From positions 13,384,409-13,448,408 of the forward strand of contig OY987250.1 in the NCBI GenBank assembly GCA_963920765.1: a stretch of 64,000 nucleotides of DNA, given 5' to 3'. Positions 24,345 to 37,085 of this stretch are shown here, piece after piece. This stretch comes from Ulota crispa. Taxonomy: Eukaryota > Streptophyta > Bryopsida > Orthotrichales > Orthotrichaceae. The notes below the pieces were generated by a model. It searched no databases, had not been told where the DNA came from, and saw only the letters and a list, made by a program, of their open reading frames with translations. The position numbers and the translations under genes were made by a program. How positions within the stretch are numbered: the first letter of the stretch is position 1; every line of letters starts with the position of its first letter.

Positions 24345-24767
24345 ACGTGCCACCATAAACCAACAAACATTTGGCCACAAAATGTCAAATAGTCGTCAAC
24401 TTTGGGTGCTATCACTATCTTTTTGACAAATGATAATTCCAATCCGTTTTCATTACTTTTTTCCTAAGATCTCCTTGCTTAAAGTTACGAAGAGTTTCAA
24501 CTTATTGAGGGTTGTTATGAATAGTTCATATGGCTTTTAGATCTTTGTTGTATTGTGCTGTAGCCTTTAATAAGTTGAAGCTTCTTGTAATTTTTAATCT
24601 CTCAATTAGATGAAACTCTTCGTAACTTTAAGCAAGGAGATCTTAGGAAAAAAGTTACAAAAACGAATTGAAATGATCATTTGTCAAAAGGACAGTGATA
24701 GCACCCAAAGTTGACCACTATTTGACATTTTGTGACCAAATGTTTGTTGATTTATGGTGGCACGCAC
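24345..24767. mobile_element. Long inverted-repeat element, arms about 155 bp
   Basis: Left arm about 24345-24500 and right arm about 24612-24767 are inverted copies with roughly 10% difference. Ends ACGTGCCACCATAAA. A smaller inverted pair (CAACTTATT/AATAAGTTG) lies in the loop. Target duplication not clear. Confidence 0.8.
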
Positions 24768-24770
24768 TAT

Positions 24771-25290
24771 AGATCCCCACGGGGGGTGGACGGAAGCCAA
24801 GAGCGCGCCAGCATTCCATGATCATGGGCCACTTGCCGAGTAAACCTCACAACATGCAAACGGCTAGTCATGCAATTGTGCAAGGCCTGTGAGTACGAGT
24901 CCAGTGACAAAGACAACATACAACAAGTGCTGGAGTTTCATATATAGCTGGGAATTATCATGGCTCCATGCTTTCTGGACTTGCACCCTTCCAATTCCAT
25001 ATTCCATTCTCATCAACCTTCTGTGTACTGTACAGTGCCTACTAGACAAAAAAGAACTGCATCCCAAATTTGCTGCCCTCTCAAGACAGAAGGTGCCATG
25101 ATTGTAAAGAACTTTATATCAAATACATTAAACTTTAAATTCTAAATGGAATTCTAGAACTGTAAACTAAACTACTGGGGCATATTTTGGACCGAGGAAG
25201 AGGAGTGTGGCACTGTGGTGTGAAATTAATTATTTCTTATGAGTGAGGTGATGTGATGCAAATCCTTTGTTTTGTCTGGGAATTGTAATT
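24771..25290. other. No gene recognised
   Basis: Short overlapping frames at 24864-25145 on both strands show no domain. Confidence 0.55.
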
Positions 25291-25538
25291 AACCTGATAC
25301 TTGTTAATTTGGGAAAAATAGGTGTCCCACTTTGTACTCCACCTGAAACCCAAAACATTACTTTAAACCAGATTTGAAGGTATCAAATTCAGTTTGAGCC
25401 AATAAGATTTTTTCCCTCTCAAATTCCTCTTCTCAAATGAGGACACGTGTAAGTTTTAGGAGGCCACCTGAAACCTTCATACAAAATTCTGAAAATCCCA
25501 AAATGTACGATTTTTCCCAAATTAACGAATATCGGGTT
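25291..25538. mobile_element. B-family element B6, uninterrupted, 248 bp
   Basis: Left AACCTGATACTTGTTAATTT and inverted right AACCCGATATTCGTTAATTT. Each TIR holds a single TTAA, which makes this the empty-site reference for B1 and B5. Confidence 0.92.
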
Positions 25539-25969
25539 ACTTACTAGTAAGTCATCAGGGTACTGCTAACTATGCTGCTAAGCAGGCCAGCTCCCGTACT
25601 GTACACACGGCTGGGCTGAGTGACGGAGACGGCACCTCACGTCAATGACAACTAATACTCGCTGAAGTTGCTGGACGATTTCTTTGTCTAAGGTCATTGA
25701 CCAGATCAAATTGACATACTCACACACCTTCTACTGTTTGACTTCACCAAGGTCGAAAAATATTAGGTTCCATGCACAAACTCCCTGCACTGCCCTGGCT
25801 GCTGGGAAACAATCATATCCTATTTAGTAACTTCGGGACACAAGCTACTATTCGTCATTTTTACAAATTCCCATGAAAATGTTTAATAAATGCATAAAGT
25901 TGAAACATTTTCAGTAGCCCATTGCAAATACGGAAACTTCAGTGCTCTGAAATGTAGAAAGAGCTGTAA

Positions 25970-26272
25970 GGCCCGGTTCAGACTAGAGAGGACGAAACAC
26001 TAAAAGTGGCACCCAATCAGGACTTTCATCCTCCAAAATCCAAAGCACTTCCACTTCATCCAAGAGTGTAAGTTGGAGAAGAAAGCTGCTACAAAGTAAA
26101 AGTGTTCATCTACTGCACAAGTTTGAGCCACCCTAATATCAAGCCCCAAAATTTCACTATCTTGTCCATTGATGTGGTTATATTGATTGGTGACATGACA
26201 AGTTGCAATTACTAATATTTCAACCAATGAGATTTGAGACAATTTTGTCCTGTCGCTAGTCTGAACCAGGCC
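25970..26272. mobile_element. Tourist-like element, 303 bp, TAA duplication
   Basis: TAA (25967-25969) then GGCCCGGTTCAGACTAG; inverted right end GGCCTGGTTCAGACTAG followed by TAA (26273-26275). The GGCC start with TAA target fits PIF/Harbinger (Tourist). Confidence 0.88.
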
Positions 26273-26275
26273 TAA

Positions 26276-26998
26276 GATTCTCCAACATCTGCAGTTCTGA
26301 AGGAGCCTCTGTAACTGCTTCAGTTCTGTAGTCGAGATCCTTTTCCAAATGCACTAGTTATATGATGATGCCAATTATAATTATTATTATACGAGTATGA
26401 CCATTCACTCAACTTGGCTGGAATTGGTCAAGCCAAGTAAGGTGGAACAGGGACACGGTTTCTGCTTTAATGTTATATTTTGTGGCAGTCTTACTAGAGT
26501 TGAAACACTCGAATGATCAGGAGGAGCAGAGTTTCATGGATTCAGCACCGACAAAACGCCCTTTGAGGCACCATTATTGTGGGTTTATTACACCGGATCG
26601 AAGAGGCCCACTGGACCTCCACGGAAGTGACGTACTAAAAGTTAGGAGGTAAGTGTTAAAATAATGACTTGTGCAGCCGAATCGTGAAAGTTTTCATATC
26701 TGAATCATCGCACTGATACCCTCACTGGCAGCCTCCTCAAGCACGGCTCTCAATGGAATCGAATCGAATCCATGGAATCATGTCCTCAGGACAGGGCCCA
26801 TCCTATCCAAGTAATGCATTCAACTAGTACCAGTGAGTGTGTCAACTCGTTCCAGCCACTAACTAAGTTGCTTGAGTTAGTTCTTCATCCGAGGAACGGA
26901 CTCCTCTAGAGAACCTTTGAGAGCTCCAAACGTCAGTTTTGATATTTTGGCGCAAGCGGAACATTCATCAGTGAGAACTCTAAAAGAGAAAGAACAAA
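26276..26998. other. No gene recognised
   Basis: More even base composition than the repeats around it; the 60-87 codon frames show no domain. May be old unique sequence. Confidence 0.5.
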
Positions 26999-27308
26999 GA
27001 GCATCTCTACCGCAGATGCAAGTACACATGGAAACGCGACTGTTGCAAGAGCAAGCAACGCTACTTTGCTCCATCCACTCCAGAGTTCAGGATTTTCACG
27101 TCCACACAACAGTTTACATAGTGACGCAACATCTTGTTTCCCTTTCATTTCATAAGGGTTTGACAAGTGTTTGCACTTGAGTGGTTGCCGGGTGGTTGCT
27201 GAGTGGTGAAGCATGCGCTGCATTGTGAGTGCTCACCGATAAATGGAACGGAATGCTCTTGAAAAGTTTTTTTGAGTTCCTGGTTTAGTCTACGGGGTGA
27301 AGATGCTC
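26999..27308. mobile_element. N-family element, 310 bp
   Basis: Ends GAGCATCTCTACCGCAG and inverted GAGCATCTTCACCCCGTAG; flanks AAA and TAA, an imperfect duplication. Confidence 0.65.
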
Positions 27309-27330
27309 TAATATAGCAAACTTTTATCAA

Positions 27331-27612
27331 TAATGCCATATACATTAAATTGGGAAAATCAAATTCCCATGTTGTACTTCACCTTAAACCCAACGTTTTT
27401 CTTTCTGGCTTTAAACGACACATTTGAAGGTATCAGATTTGGTCTAAGCCACTGAAATTTTGTCCCTCTCAAATTCTTCTTGAGTTTCAGGTGAGTGCAC
27501 GTGTACAAAAAAAATGATGCTTAAACCTAAAATTTGGTTTAAGGTGATCACCTTAAACCTAGTTTATTCCCAAAATCGAGGTTTCTTCCCAAATTAATGA
27601 ATATGGCGTTTA
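27331..27612. mobile_element. B-family element B7, uninterrupted, about 282 bp
   Basis: Left AATGCCATATACATTAAATT and inverted right AACGCCATATTCATTAATTT; interior includes GGTATCAGATTTGG and GGTTTAAGGTGATCACC. Confidence 0.85.
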
Positions 27613-28344
27613 ATTTCCCTTTGTCAGTTTCAAGAATTCTTCACATTTTCCCTGTGAGAGGTCAAACATTTCTGATTATTTCTTCTGTGATTTTTCTCTT
27701 TGTCACATGTTCCTGTTAATACATTGGGAATTCATATGCAAATCTCTACAAGAAAATTGACGAGAGTTTGCTGTGATATATGTATGTAGATAAAACTTTA
27801 CAGACAGCGTCTAGAATAAAGTGCCAGTATTGTGAATCTCGGTCAACGTAACAAAAGTAAAGGTGCTATGAGGTTTTGAACAGAGTGCCAAGTCTCTTCA
27901 TTGACGTCGAGAACTCGAGATCAGTGTTATTCGGGGAGGTTGTTGAGCTTCACCAGCGGCTAATATCCATCATTTTCTATTTTCAATCTGGTTCTCACGT
28001 GGTGTATACTGCGTAAACTTATCTGTAATTAACGTCAATTTTGTACCATTCTTGCGCAGAGATTTATGACATATATCTTCACACAGTTCTAATTTCAATT
28101 CACAATCTAGCGACAGTTAGACTATTGGCCGGTTTAGTCCTGTCTAATTTCAAAGTTAGACCGGGTTCTTTTGCATCTTTACTGGGTAACGATACAGAAG
28201 TGTATATTTGGAGTCTTTGTTGAGGGTGAACCGGCAATTATTGAGTTCATCATAGCGTTCACATAGGCAAAGCAACGGTGTGATAGATTGATAATAACCT
28301 CGCGCCCGGCCAACGAACATTCATATTTCATACTGATACAGTAA
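27613..28344. other. Nothing recognised
   Basis: No repeat or domain-bearing frame seen. Confidence 0.55.
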
Positions 28345-28758
28345 GAGCATCTCAATCCAGCAGGTATATCGCTATTTAAAGGCACTCTTACTGTGGGGTG
28401 AGTCCTAGGTGAGTCCTAGTTTGAGAACTGCAAACCTGGTACAATGCACCGTGTGGGACATGATCTTGAATGGGATAGCAAAACCTAATCCACATCCAGT
28501 AATTTCACATTTTCAATTACCCTAAAGAGTCTTTCAAATTGCTTTGTATACTACTGTCACAAAAATGATGACTACTTTGCAAGTCAAAATAGAGATCTTG
28601 TCATAAAAACATGATAAAAACTAAATTTATATTCCTCTCTACGGGTGTGTGTTGGGTAAGAGAAACTGGTGTGTTGTCCTCTTTGCTAGAAGCCAAGCGA
28701 CAAAGTTTTGTAATTGCCGTTGCCAAGCTTCGATGCAGGGTCTGGATTGAGGATGCCC
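28345..28758. mobile_element. N-family element, 414 bp, TAA duplication
   Basis: TAA (28342-28344) then GAGCATCTCAATCCAG; inverted right end GGGCATCCTCAATCCAG followed by TAA (28759-28761). Confidence 0.8.
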
Positions 28759-28761
28759 TAA

Positions 28762-29463
28762 GAAGTAAAGCCAGAGGTAAGATCTTCGTATCAACTATCA
28801 ATGGTAATCATGTGGTTTAATTAGGGACGTGTGTGATTAAGAGCAGAGGATCAGCAGGTAGAGCGTACCAGAGACAAGCTACTGAATGATATATAATGCA
28901 TGCATGATAGTCGGAGATCGATCATTCAATCGAAAGCTCCACCAATGATTTGCACCATCGCCTTTCTTTCTGCAGTTAGGCGTCCCTCTCCCCCCAAAAA
29001 GAAAGAAAAGCAAATCAGTAATCAGTAAAAAAGTGGACCTATAAATCTCTTCGACGGGACCCTCCGGATATACAGGAGAGTTAACTTATTTATAACGGAC
29101 GGAGCAGCAGCCACAACTGTAGATCTCAATGATCGGGAACAATTGAAGCAGTTTGGAAACTCGGTAGGACCCCTCTACCGGTCTACCCCTGTACCTGTGA
29201 GTGAGAATGGGTGGGCACTGGGCACTGGGCTTGGTATACTGAACATATGTCTGTGTGGGGGCCATAGTGGGAAGCTGGGTTTAGAGCATCTCCACCGGGA
29301 CTGTAAAACAGCTCGTTGGGAAGATTTTTGGACGAAAAGGAAGCATTAGTAATTTAATGCGGGCATATGGCAAAATATTCTTCTTCCGGCACAACACAAT
29401 TCGAAATTTTCTTGCGGAGGGCGTTTCCTTCAAACATTACCTTTTTTTTGAATAATTAGTAAG
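28762..29463. other. No gene; solo N-type terminus
   Basis: TTAGAGCATCTCCACCGGGA at about 29283-29302 is an N-family left end without a visible partner. Confidence 0.55.
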
Positions 29464-30668
29464 AACATCATATTCGTTAACCCCTAAATCCCTAAGTGTC
29501 CCCTCGGGGGACAAATGGGATTTTGGGCAGGTACTTACAGCCTCAATTTTTGTTTTGATTTTTTGAAACTTTTTTTGAAGATAGGAAAACACATTAGCTT
29601 TTGGAGAATATCATTTTTATTCCAATCAATGCCCAAAAGCAAAAGTTATGCCTAGATAAGCAAAAATTTATGCAAATTGGGCAGCAAAAAAAATTTACAA
29701 AAACTTGAATTTATTTATTTATTTATTTATTTTTGTCATAGGTTATAGTTTTGTCTACATCTGAAGCTTTGATCCATTCCATTTGGACTAGTTATGAGAA
29801 AGTTATGGACAATCTTGATTTTTGGGCACCTCAAGCATCTTCTTGAAAAAATAAGTTATAAACTTCATTATTGAATGCAAGTTTAACAATTTTTCAAAAA
29901 AAATTGATGGAGAGGGTGAAGTTTGCTTGCTAGAACAATCTCACCATCGGGATTATTGAGTTTCAATTCCATTGCAAGGTTATTAAAAATTGAAGTTTTT
30001 GTTCAATCTCATACTTTCTTCTACCTAATGTTTTTTTAAGAATGAAAATTAAGTATTTTTTGTTTTGATTTTTTTCCAAAGATTCTCAACTCAATTTCCC
30101 ACCATACTAAAATAAACCTCAAAACTTTGTGGTGCAAAAAATTGAAGTTAAAAAAGTTCAAAGTGAAATAGTCTAGTCATGCAAGGTGCAAAAGAGTATG
30201 TTTTTTACTTTTTAAATGCAAATATCTTGCAATCTGTGTGGTCAAAGTTTTTGAATTTTTGTTTCTACATTCTTATACTAGTCTAGTACAAGATCCTATA
30301 GTTAGATATGCAAAAAGACTAATTTTCAAATGTATTTACTCTTTGCAATAGAAATGGCAGTTTTGAGTTTCTTTTGATAAAATGAAGGCCCTAGGGATTT
30401 AGGGGTTGATTTGGGAAAAACTATATATTTTGGGACTTTCAAATTTTGAGGTGAAAGTTTGAGGACATCTCCTCAAACCTAGCTTGCAAAGTTTTTTTGT
30501 ACAGGTGTCCTCACTTGAGAGGAGGAATTTGCGAGGTAAAAAATCTTAGTGGCTCAAACTAAATCTGATACCTTTGAATCTAGTTTAAGGTAACTTTTTG
30601 GGTTTAAGGTGGAGTACAAAGTGGGACACCTGTTTTTCCCAAATTAACAAATATGGACATATGGTGTT
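29464..30668. mobile_element. B-family element B5, split by an A element
   Basis: Left ACATCATATTCGTTAA; after the nested A (29481-30405) the sequence resumes TTTGGGAAAAACTATATA and runs through typical B sequence to a right TIR near 30640-30668, which contains a short internal duplication (ATATGGACATATGG). Confidence 0.82.
29481..30405. mobile_element. A-family element nested in B5, 925 bp
   Basis: TTAA at 29477-29480, mutated partner TTGA at 30406-30409. Ends CCCCTAAATCCCTAAG and CCCTAGGGATTTAGGGG. Same subfamily as 953-1876 but inverted relative to its host B element. Confidence 0.92.
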
Positions 30669-30984
30669 TAAGTTGAATAAGCAAGGAGACGTTACAAATA
30701 GGGACATGAAAACAAAAAAATATTACAATCATAAGGGCACAATTTCAAAATAATTCCAAATAGGAACAAAATTTCAAAAAAAAATTGTAAATTTTTGTAA
30801 ATGTTTTTGGTATGGACATTGATATTTGATTTGATTGGTTTAGATATATCACGTGAAATTTAGTTAACTTCCAAAAAACTTAAAGGTCTCTCCATGTTAA
30901 GCTTAAATAAAGAAAGTTTAGTAAAGGGAATGGCAATTTTAATTTGGACATACTTTTAAGTCTTTTGGAAGTTAGCTAACATTT

Positions 30985-31341
30985 AATGCAAGGTTGTTAC
31001 TTTGGGCAAGATATGGTTGTTGGACAACGCATGTGGACACATAAAATAGACAACACATACAAAAGTGTTGGTCCTCTTGTGTTTTTTAGGGCATTTTTAG
31101 GGTTTTGACCTAAAATATGAAGAATTAAATTCTTGTTTTTCATTTTTAATACTTGATATGGCTTTCAATCCATGTTGGCCAAAGCAAATGTCACCAACAC
31201 GTACAAAGTAAGCTTTTTTTTGTCATTTTTTATGATTTTTTGTCAACTATGAATTGACTACATTAGACGGATCATAAGCTCAATTGGGCACTTTGGGCAT
31301 ACAAGCAAGCGGCTGAACATGCGGTCCAATGTGACAATCAT
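30985..31341. mobile_element. C-family copy C3
   Basis: Right end CCAATGTGACAATCATG; left end decayed (GGTTGTTACTTTGGGCAAG). Interior collinear with C1. Confidence 0.75.
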
Positions 31342-31721
31342 GATTTAATGTGATGTATCTAAATCAACCAATGTCCTAAGTCCAAACCAAAAAATTTATA
31401 GAATTTACAACTTTTTTAAGTTGTGCTCCTATTTGTAATTATTTTGAAATTGTACCCCTATTTGTAATATTTTTCATTTTCATGCCCCTATTTATAATTT
31501 CTCCAATAAGCAATGATGGCAAATCTATTTTCTTCTTCAAATAAAGAGGCTTGTTATTTATACAATATTTGTTATTTTGGGAAAAACACTTTCCCAAAAT
31601 GAATTTTAGGAGTTAAGATGAAATACTTTCTGTTTATTTTTATTCCAATAAAAGGTTAAAATCATTATACTTAAAATTGTATCTAAATAAATTTGATGAG
31701 AGATCCTCAAATTGAATTATT

Positions 31722-32055
31722 TACAAAATTTGTAAATAATCATTAATTTGGGAAAACAATAGGTACCATTTTGTACCTCACCTTAATCCAAAATTGCTAC
31801 CATCTTTAATCCAAAATTGTCACCTTAATTCAAATTAAGGAAGTCATCTGAAACCTAGTTAATGAATTTTCACTTCAAAATTTCAAAAGTTAATGAACTT
31901 TCTATCCAAAAAGAGCATATTTTTGGATGATGTGTATCTTGTTTCATTGAAAAACAATTAACAAATTCCCAATTCAATGAATTTGGCGTTCTTTGGAATA
32001 AATAACCAAAAATCCCACTTTGTACGCTTTTCCCAAATTAACAAATAATGCGTTA
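31722..32055. mobile_element. B-family element B8, diverged
   Basis: Left AATCATTAATTTGGGAAAA and inverted right AACGCATTATTTGTTAATTT. Ends well kept, interior diverged and about 80 bp longer than other empty copies. Confidence 0.75.
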
Positions 32056-32500
32056 AATATTTTTTACTATTCTAATGGAAATCCTCAAAATTGCCCTTGC
32101 CTGCTCTCTCCTTTTTGGATTCAAAATCCAAATTTCTTTTAATTTTTCAGTTGCCAATTTAAACTTTGAGAATTGAGGTGTGTTCAATTTTCTCTTAGAT
32201 TCAATTATTTAATTTCTAGGTTCAAGGGTTATAGTGATTTCATTACTGAAATACATTATATGTATTTAAAACTTGGCTTCATAAAATAAAATAAATGTTC
32301 ACCTAAGTCCTAGGGCATGAAGGTTGATAATACTGGTGTACATAATTGGGGTTCTCTACAGCAATTATCCCAAATGTGATTCTCATCAAACATCTCAAGT
32401 CACTAAAAATGTTTCTAAAGTAACATGTACTTATGAAGAAACCTAACCAAATTTAACCACAACTTTAGCTCCTGAGTGCCGACAACGTTTTACCGCTCAG
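32056..32500. other. Nothing recognised
   Basis: AT-rich intergenic sequence. Confidence 0.6.
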
Positions 32501-32502
32501 TA

Positions 32503-32825
32503 AGGTAGGAGCACCCATAAACGTCAAACTAAGGGTTTTGAACATGGTGACTATTAATTAACAACTAGCAAATTATAGGATCTTATTACTTTATTAGAAA
32601 TAGAAAAAAAAATGAGTTGGCACTTTCAAATGTATTATTTGGATATTGTGAGAATAAGTTGTGAATTTTTAAAGAGCAAACTGCCATTGCACCCATAACC
32701 ACTTTTAAGAATTCATGTTCACATGTTGTACATTCTTGTCATTACATCTATTCACTTTCACAAATTTTTCAAGATTTCAGAAGTGACAGTTATGGGGACA
32801 CTGATGCTTATGGGTGCTCCTACCT
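32503..32825. mobile_element. M-family element, 323 bp
   Basis: TA (32501-32502) then AGGTAGGAGCACCCATAA; right end TTATGGGTGCTCCTACCT followed by TA. Interior shared with 57774-58079 (CTAAGGGTTTTGAACATG, GACAGTTATGGGGACACTGA). Confidence 0.92.
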
Positions 32826-32928
32826 TATCCCAAAAAATAGGACTCCAAGTCATTTGCCTACTTTTGCAAAAACAAAAGAGTCTAAAATTTATTTTGAGGA
32901 GTAAAGCAAGCTGTATGTACATCTTTAA

Positions 32929-33845
32929 CTCCTAAAGGACCAGACCCCCTTTTTTAGAAACATAGCAATTTCAGGCAAGTACTTGTGATTGGAGCTTTTC
33001 ATATTTTAGGTTGAAATTTTAATAGAATAAGGGGACAAGGTTTATCTTTCATATGCACTAAATTTCATGACATTTGGAATTATGAGTAAAAAGTTAGGGC
33101 CTAAAATGTTGTTTTTTACGTTTGAGGAGCAGCCTAGGCAGATTTTTAAAATTCACTTTTTTCAAAAACAAAAAACTTAAATTGGTTTAGGAGATTTATG
33201 TGAATGTACAAAGCTTTGAATCATTCCGTTTGGATCAACAAAATGAAAGTTACAAGGATTTTTAGTTTGCGGGCAGTTATGGATTTGTTACTCCAAAATA
33301 AACTTTGAAGTCCTTTATTTTACTCAATTTTCAACATTTTGGAAAAAAAAAAAAAAAAAACCAAAAGATGAAGATTGTTTATGACAACATTATGACCATT
33401 GGGATGGGCATTTTTCATTTCCATAATGATATTCTTAACAATTTAGTGTTTTGAATCATTCTCTACTTCTTTTTGCTTACAAAATCTTTTCCATATGTTG
33501 TGCAACTCCAAATGATTTGAAACTTTTTTGACTTGTACTTACTTAGGTGGAATAAGAAATTTAGAGAAGCACCACCCACATGACCTTTTTTACTTAGGAA
33601 TTTCACCTTTTGAAGGGTAGCTACCTAGTTTTTCACAAGACGTTTTTGAATATTCAAACCATTCTAACTTCCAATCCACGTGGTGGAAACTCTGAAATTT
33701 TTTCCACATCTTCTAAAACCATTCTTCTACAAGATCCTACGGTCACATATGCATAAAAATGTTTTTGTTTTCAAATTTGGGTGATGCTCTAAAAATGACA
33801 GTTTTGAAGAGTTTTTGGTGAAAACTTTGCTTGGTCCTTTAAGGG
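32929..33845. mobile_element. A-family element, 917 bp
   Basis: TTAA at 32925-32928 and 33846-33849. Ends CTCCTAAAGGACCAG and CTTGGTCCTTTAAGGG. Uninterrupted counterpart of 3866-5678. Confidence 0.92.
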
Positions 33846-33849
33846 TTAA

Positions 33850-36344
33850 TGCTCAAGAGCTGAAGCAAAACTACCTGTTCATGTTTGTTTCTCAAAAATT
33901 TATCACAATTCAGTGAAATGACAAAATAAATGTACACTATTTACCTTGTCTTGTATTATACAGTGACGATAAGTTTGCAGTCTCTCTCAGGCACATGCAA
34001 TTCCAGTGATGCCAAGTTGGCTTTGTCACAAGCTTGCCACCAAAAAGCTCTTATTCTAATTGACAAACCCTTTTTCCTTTTCTTTTGGGGTCAACTGTAC
34101 AAAAAAATTAAAGTTTTTATTCTAATTAACCTTTTTTTTTTCTGGGAGCCAATTGTACTAAAACAATGTCTTGTAGGCCACTGAAAGGAATGAGATGGCG
34201 ACTTTGGCATCATGGCATTCGAATTTGTCAGGATTGTAGCAAAAATCACAAGCCCAGTACAATTGCAAGCTAAAAAAATACTAAAAAACTATAAAGGTAA
34301 AACTTGTTTTGCCAGAGAGGGTAGGTGACTTGACGAGCAATCTAGCATGAACGAAACAAGGATTTGTATGATGGCTTACCAGAGCTTGAGATTGTAAACT
34401 TGTGTGAACATAAGCCACTGATGGAGTAAGCCAACTACTCCCTGTCCAAATAAGACCAAACTATTGTTAAAGAAGGAAAAAAAATGTAGAAAAAAAAGAA
34501 GGAAATAAGTACTAAGTCAGTTCACCCAGAGTCTGCAAAAAAAAAAAAAAAAAACTGCACCAAACCAGTCAATATCTGTAATTCTGTAATATTTATTGGT
34601 GCTTTATTGATATGTTACGGTTTTTTGAGTCAGCATTTGGGGAAAAGTTTTAGCTTCGCTGTCTTAAATTTGGCATTTTTATATTTTAACCACATAACAT
34701 TCAGTAGCATGAAGAGAGGCTGTCTTTTCCTCTCTTCAGGTATCATCCATGAACTTCATCTTGACAACAAAAAACAAAAACAAAAAATTTTTATTTTTTA
34801 TTTTTTAGTTTTATTTTTTTAATAAATTTTCTAACACGTCTGGCCCCCTTGATGTATGTGCATTGGACTAAGCCTCCCTTTTGTAAACTCTGACAAATTC
34901 AACCAAGTGTCCCCAGAGCTAAAGAAGGGTGTGGAATATTCCACAGCATTTCATCCAAGTGAATGGAATGGTGTGGAATATTTCACACCATTCTCTTGGA
35001 GGGAAGGCAGCCTTTACTAGTGCTACTGAATGTTATGCAGTAAAATGTTATGCAGTAAATGACAATTGTCAGTTGAATGGACAACTGAATATTTGGGTAG
35101 GTTTTTATGAAGTCAATTTTAAGAAGGTGTTTCTAAAATTTGGAGACTAGGTGCACACAATGAACGCTTTTGTGTGAAAAGAAAAAAACCTACAATTTGA
35201 TGCTTAAGTAAAAAGTTATGATGCTTGAAATGATGCAAACTTCTTGGGCAATATGGAGTAAACAAAAAAATCTACCCAAAATTAACTTCAACAATAGTCT
35301 TGGTGGGGGTTTAGGTGAGGATCTTGGCAAGGGTCTTGGCTCCAATTTTTGCAAGAAACTTGGTGGAGTTTTTTCTTTTTACTAGATATGATACTAATAA
35401 ATTTGTTTGTCATGAATATTTGTGAGTGTAAGAATATTGAAAGATGGCAAAGGAAAAATGATGCATCTCCAATATTGTTTAGAATTATGCAAATTACTTT
35501 TACATGATTTGGAGAGGATGAATTTGTAAGGAACCAAGAAGCCACAATGGACATTGTTACTCCTAAACCACTAGCTTGAGAGGAAATTGTGTGGTTTACA
35601 ATGATGGCAAGACAACCTCACAAATTTTGCCTAAATTGCAATGGCAAATACATGTGCTAGTGTAGGGATGTTTCAAAAAAGTACCCATGATAACCTTCAC
35701 CCACAAAGGGAAGAAAGTGTAAATGGTGTTTTGATTTTTAGGTTTTGTGTTTAGCATTTTTTGGAAGCCAATATAAGCCATTTGTAATGAATTTTTTTAG
35801 TAACTAGCAATATTTTTAGATCACCAAATCAAAAATAGCTGATAATTTATAGTTGAAGTATGGGACTAACACAAGTTCTTTTTCTTTATTTTCTTTTTCC
35901 TTACCAAATAAATGGCATTTAGGAAGTCAACCTCCCTTTCTATCTTGCTTAGTTCAAGAAAGAGATTTGAAAACTACGGATTGTGGCAAAGCTTGAGTTA
36001 GCATAACTTTGCAAGGTTTAGTAAGTTTTTATGAAAAAAAATATCTACAAAAGATATTGGGTTACAACCGTTACATCATTTCACCATTTAATTGTTGAAA
36101 AAACAAATTTTAATTGTGCAAGAAACAGCAAGAAATTATTAAAGATTGGTCAATGTATAGTTGTATTCTTTAACGACCTTGTATTGCAAGCTCATATAGA
36201 ATAAGTTGAACATTACAATTGCATCTAAAATTTGTGTGGGTGAACCTAACATCATATACTTATAAATACCCCAAATCATTAAGTTTATGTCAAACAGAAA
36301 AATTTAACTAAGGGGCTCAAAATATGTTGTCCCTTTCAGGCATG
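33850..36344. other. No gene recognised; homopolymer runs and one Stowaway-like terminus
   Basis: TACTCCCTGTCCAAATAAGA (about 34436) resembles a Stowaway end without partner. An A-run lies near 34537-34554. A short G-rich repeat (TCTTGG) lies at 35297-35345. Frames of 60-88 codons show no domain. Confidence 0.5.
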
Positions 36345-36561
36345 GCCAAAAAACTTTTTTTTTTGAATATGAATGTTATAATCTTTTAATCCACAAGGTA
36401 AAATGAACTGAATTTTTTTCCACTCCTTTTATTACTTGTGTATTAAACTTTTGTATGGTTGGAACTCAAAAAAAAGTTTTTAATTTGGATTTTGAACAAA
36501 TCATTTAAAAGTGGCAGTTTTGGACTTTTTTTTAATCCAGAACACCTTCGGGCTTTAGGGG
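36345..36561. repeat. Right-terminal fragment of an A-type element
   Basis: Ends GGGCTTTAGGGG followed by TTAG. Interior has the usual right-half layout (AAAAGTGGCAGTTTTGGAC). A weak left end (TTACTCCTAAACC, about 35558) would give an element of about 1 kb. Confidence 0.5.
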
Positions 36562-36564
36562 TTA

Positions 36565-37085
36565 GACTGGTTTTTCACAAGTATGCACTGGTTACAGAAT
36601 TTCTATATTTATACTATGTTATGTTATAATTAGTTGAGAAAATTGGGCGGTTTATTATAGGATCATTTTAAACTTCAACCGGTTATTTTTGCAAATCTCA
36701 ATCAATAAATAGACTAAATGCTGGTTCTCCCTTATCTAGGTTTGAGTTTTTCTAGGTAGTAGTTGGAGGAGAATTAGCATTTAGTGCTTTGTTAGTTGGT
36801 GAAAATGTAAAAAAGTATTGTAATTGAATTGGTCAAAATTTCAAAAAAGTCAAATCATAAACTTAGGTAATATTTGACATAAGCACATGAAAAAATTGGT
36901 TGAAAATGGAAAACAAAGGATGTTAGCTAATGAAGCTCAAGAACTTCCTCAAAAAAATTCTAAAATTAAAAAAATTGAATTGGTGCTTAACTAGTGTTGA
37001 TTTGAAGAATTGTTCTACAACAATGAAGACATGGTTGTCACATCTAACAAATTGCTTATCCACCCCATACGTGCAATTAAGCTCT
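36565..37085. other. Nothing recognised
   Basis: AT-rich; the 60-codon frames on both strands at about 36923-37112 are mirror images of the same stretch. Confidence 0.6.
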
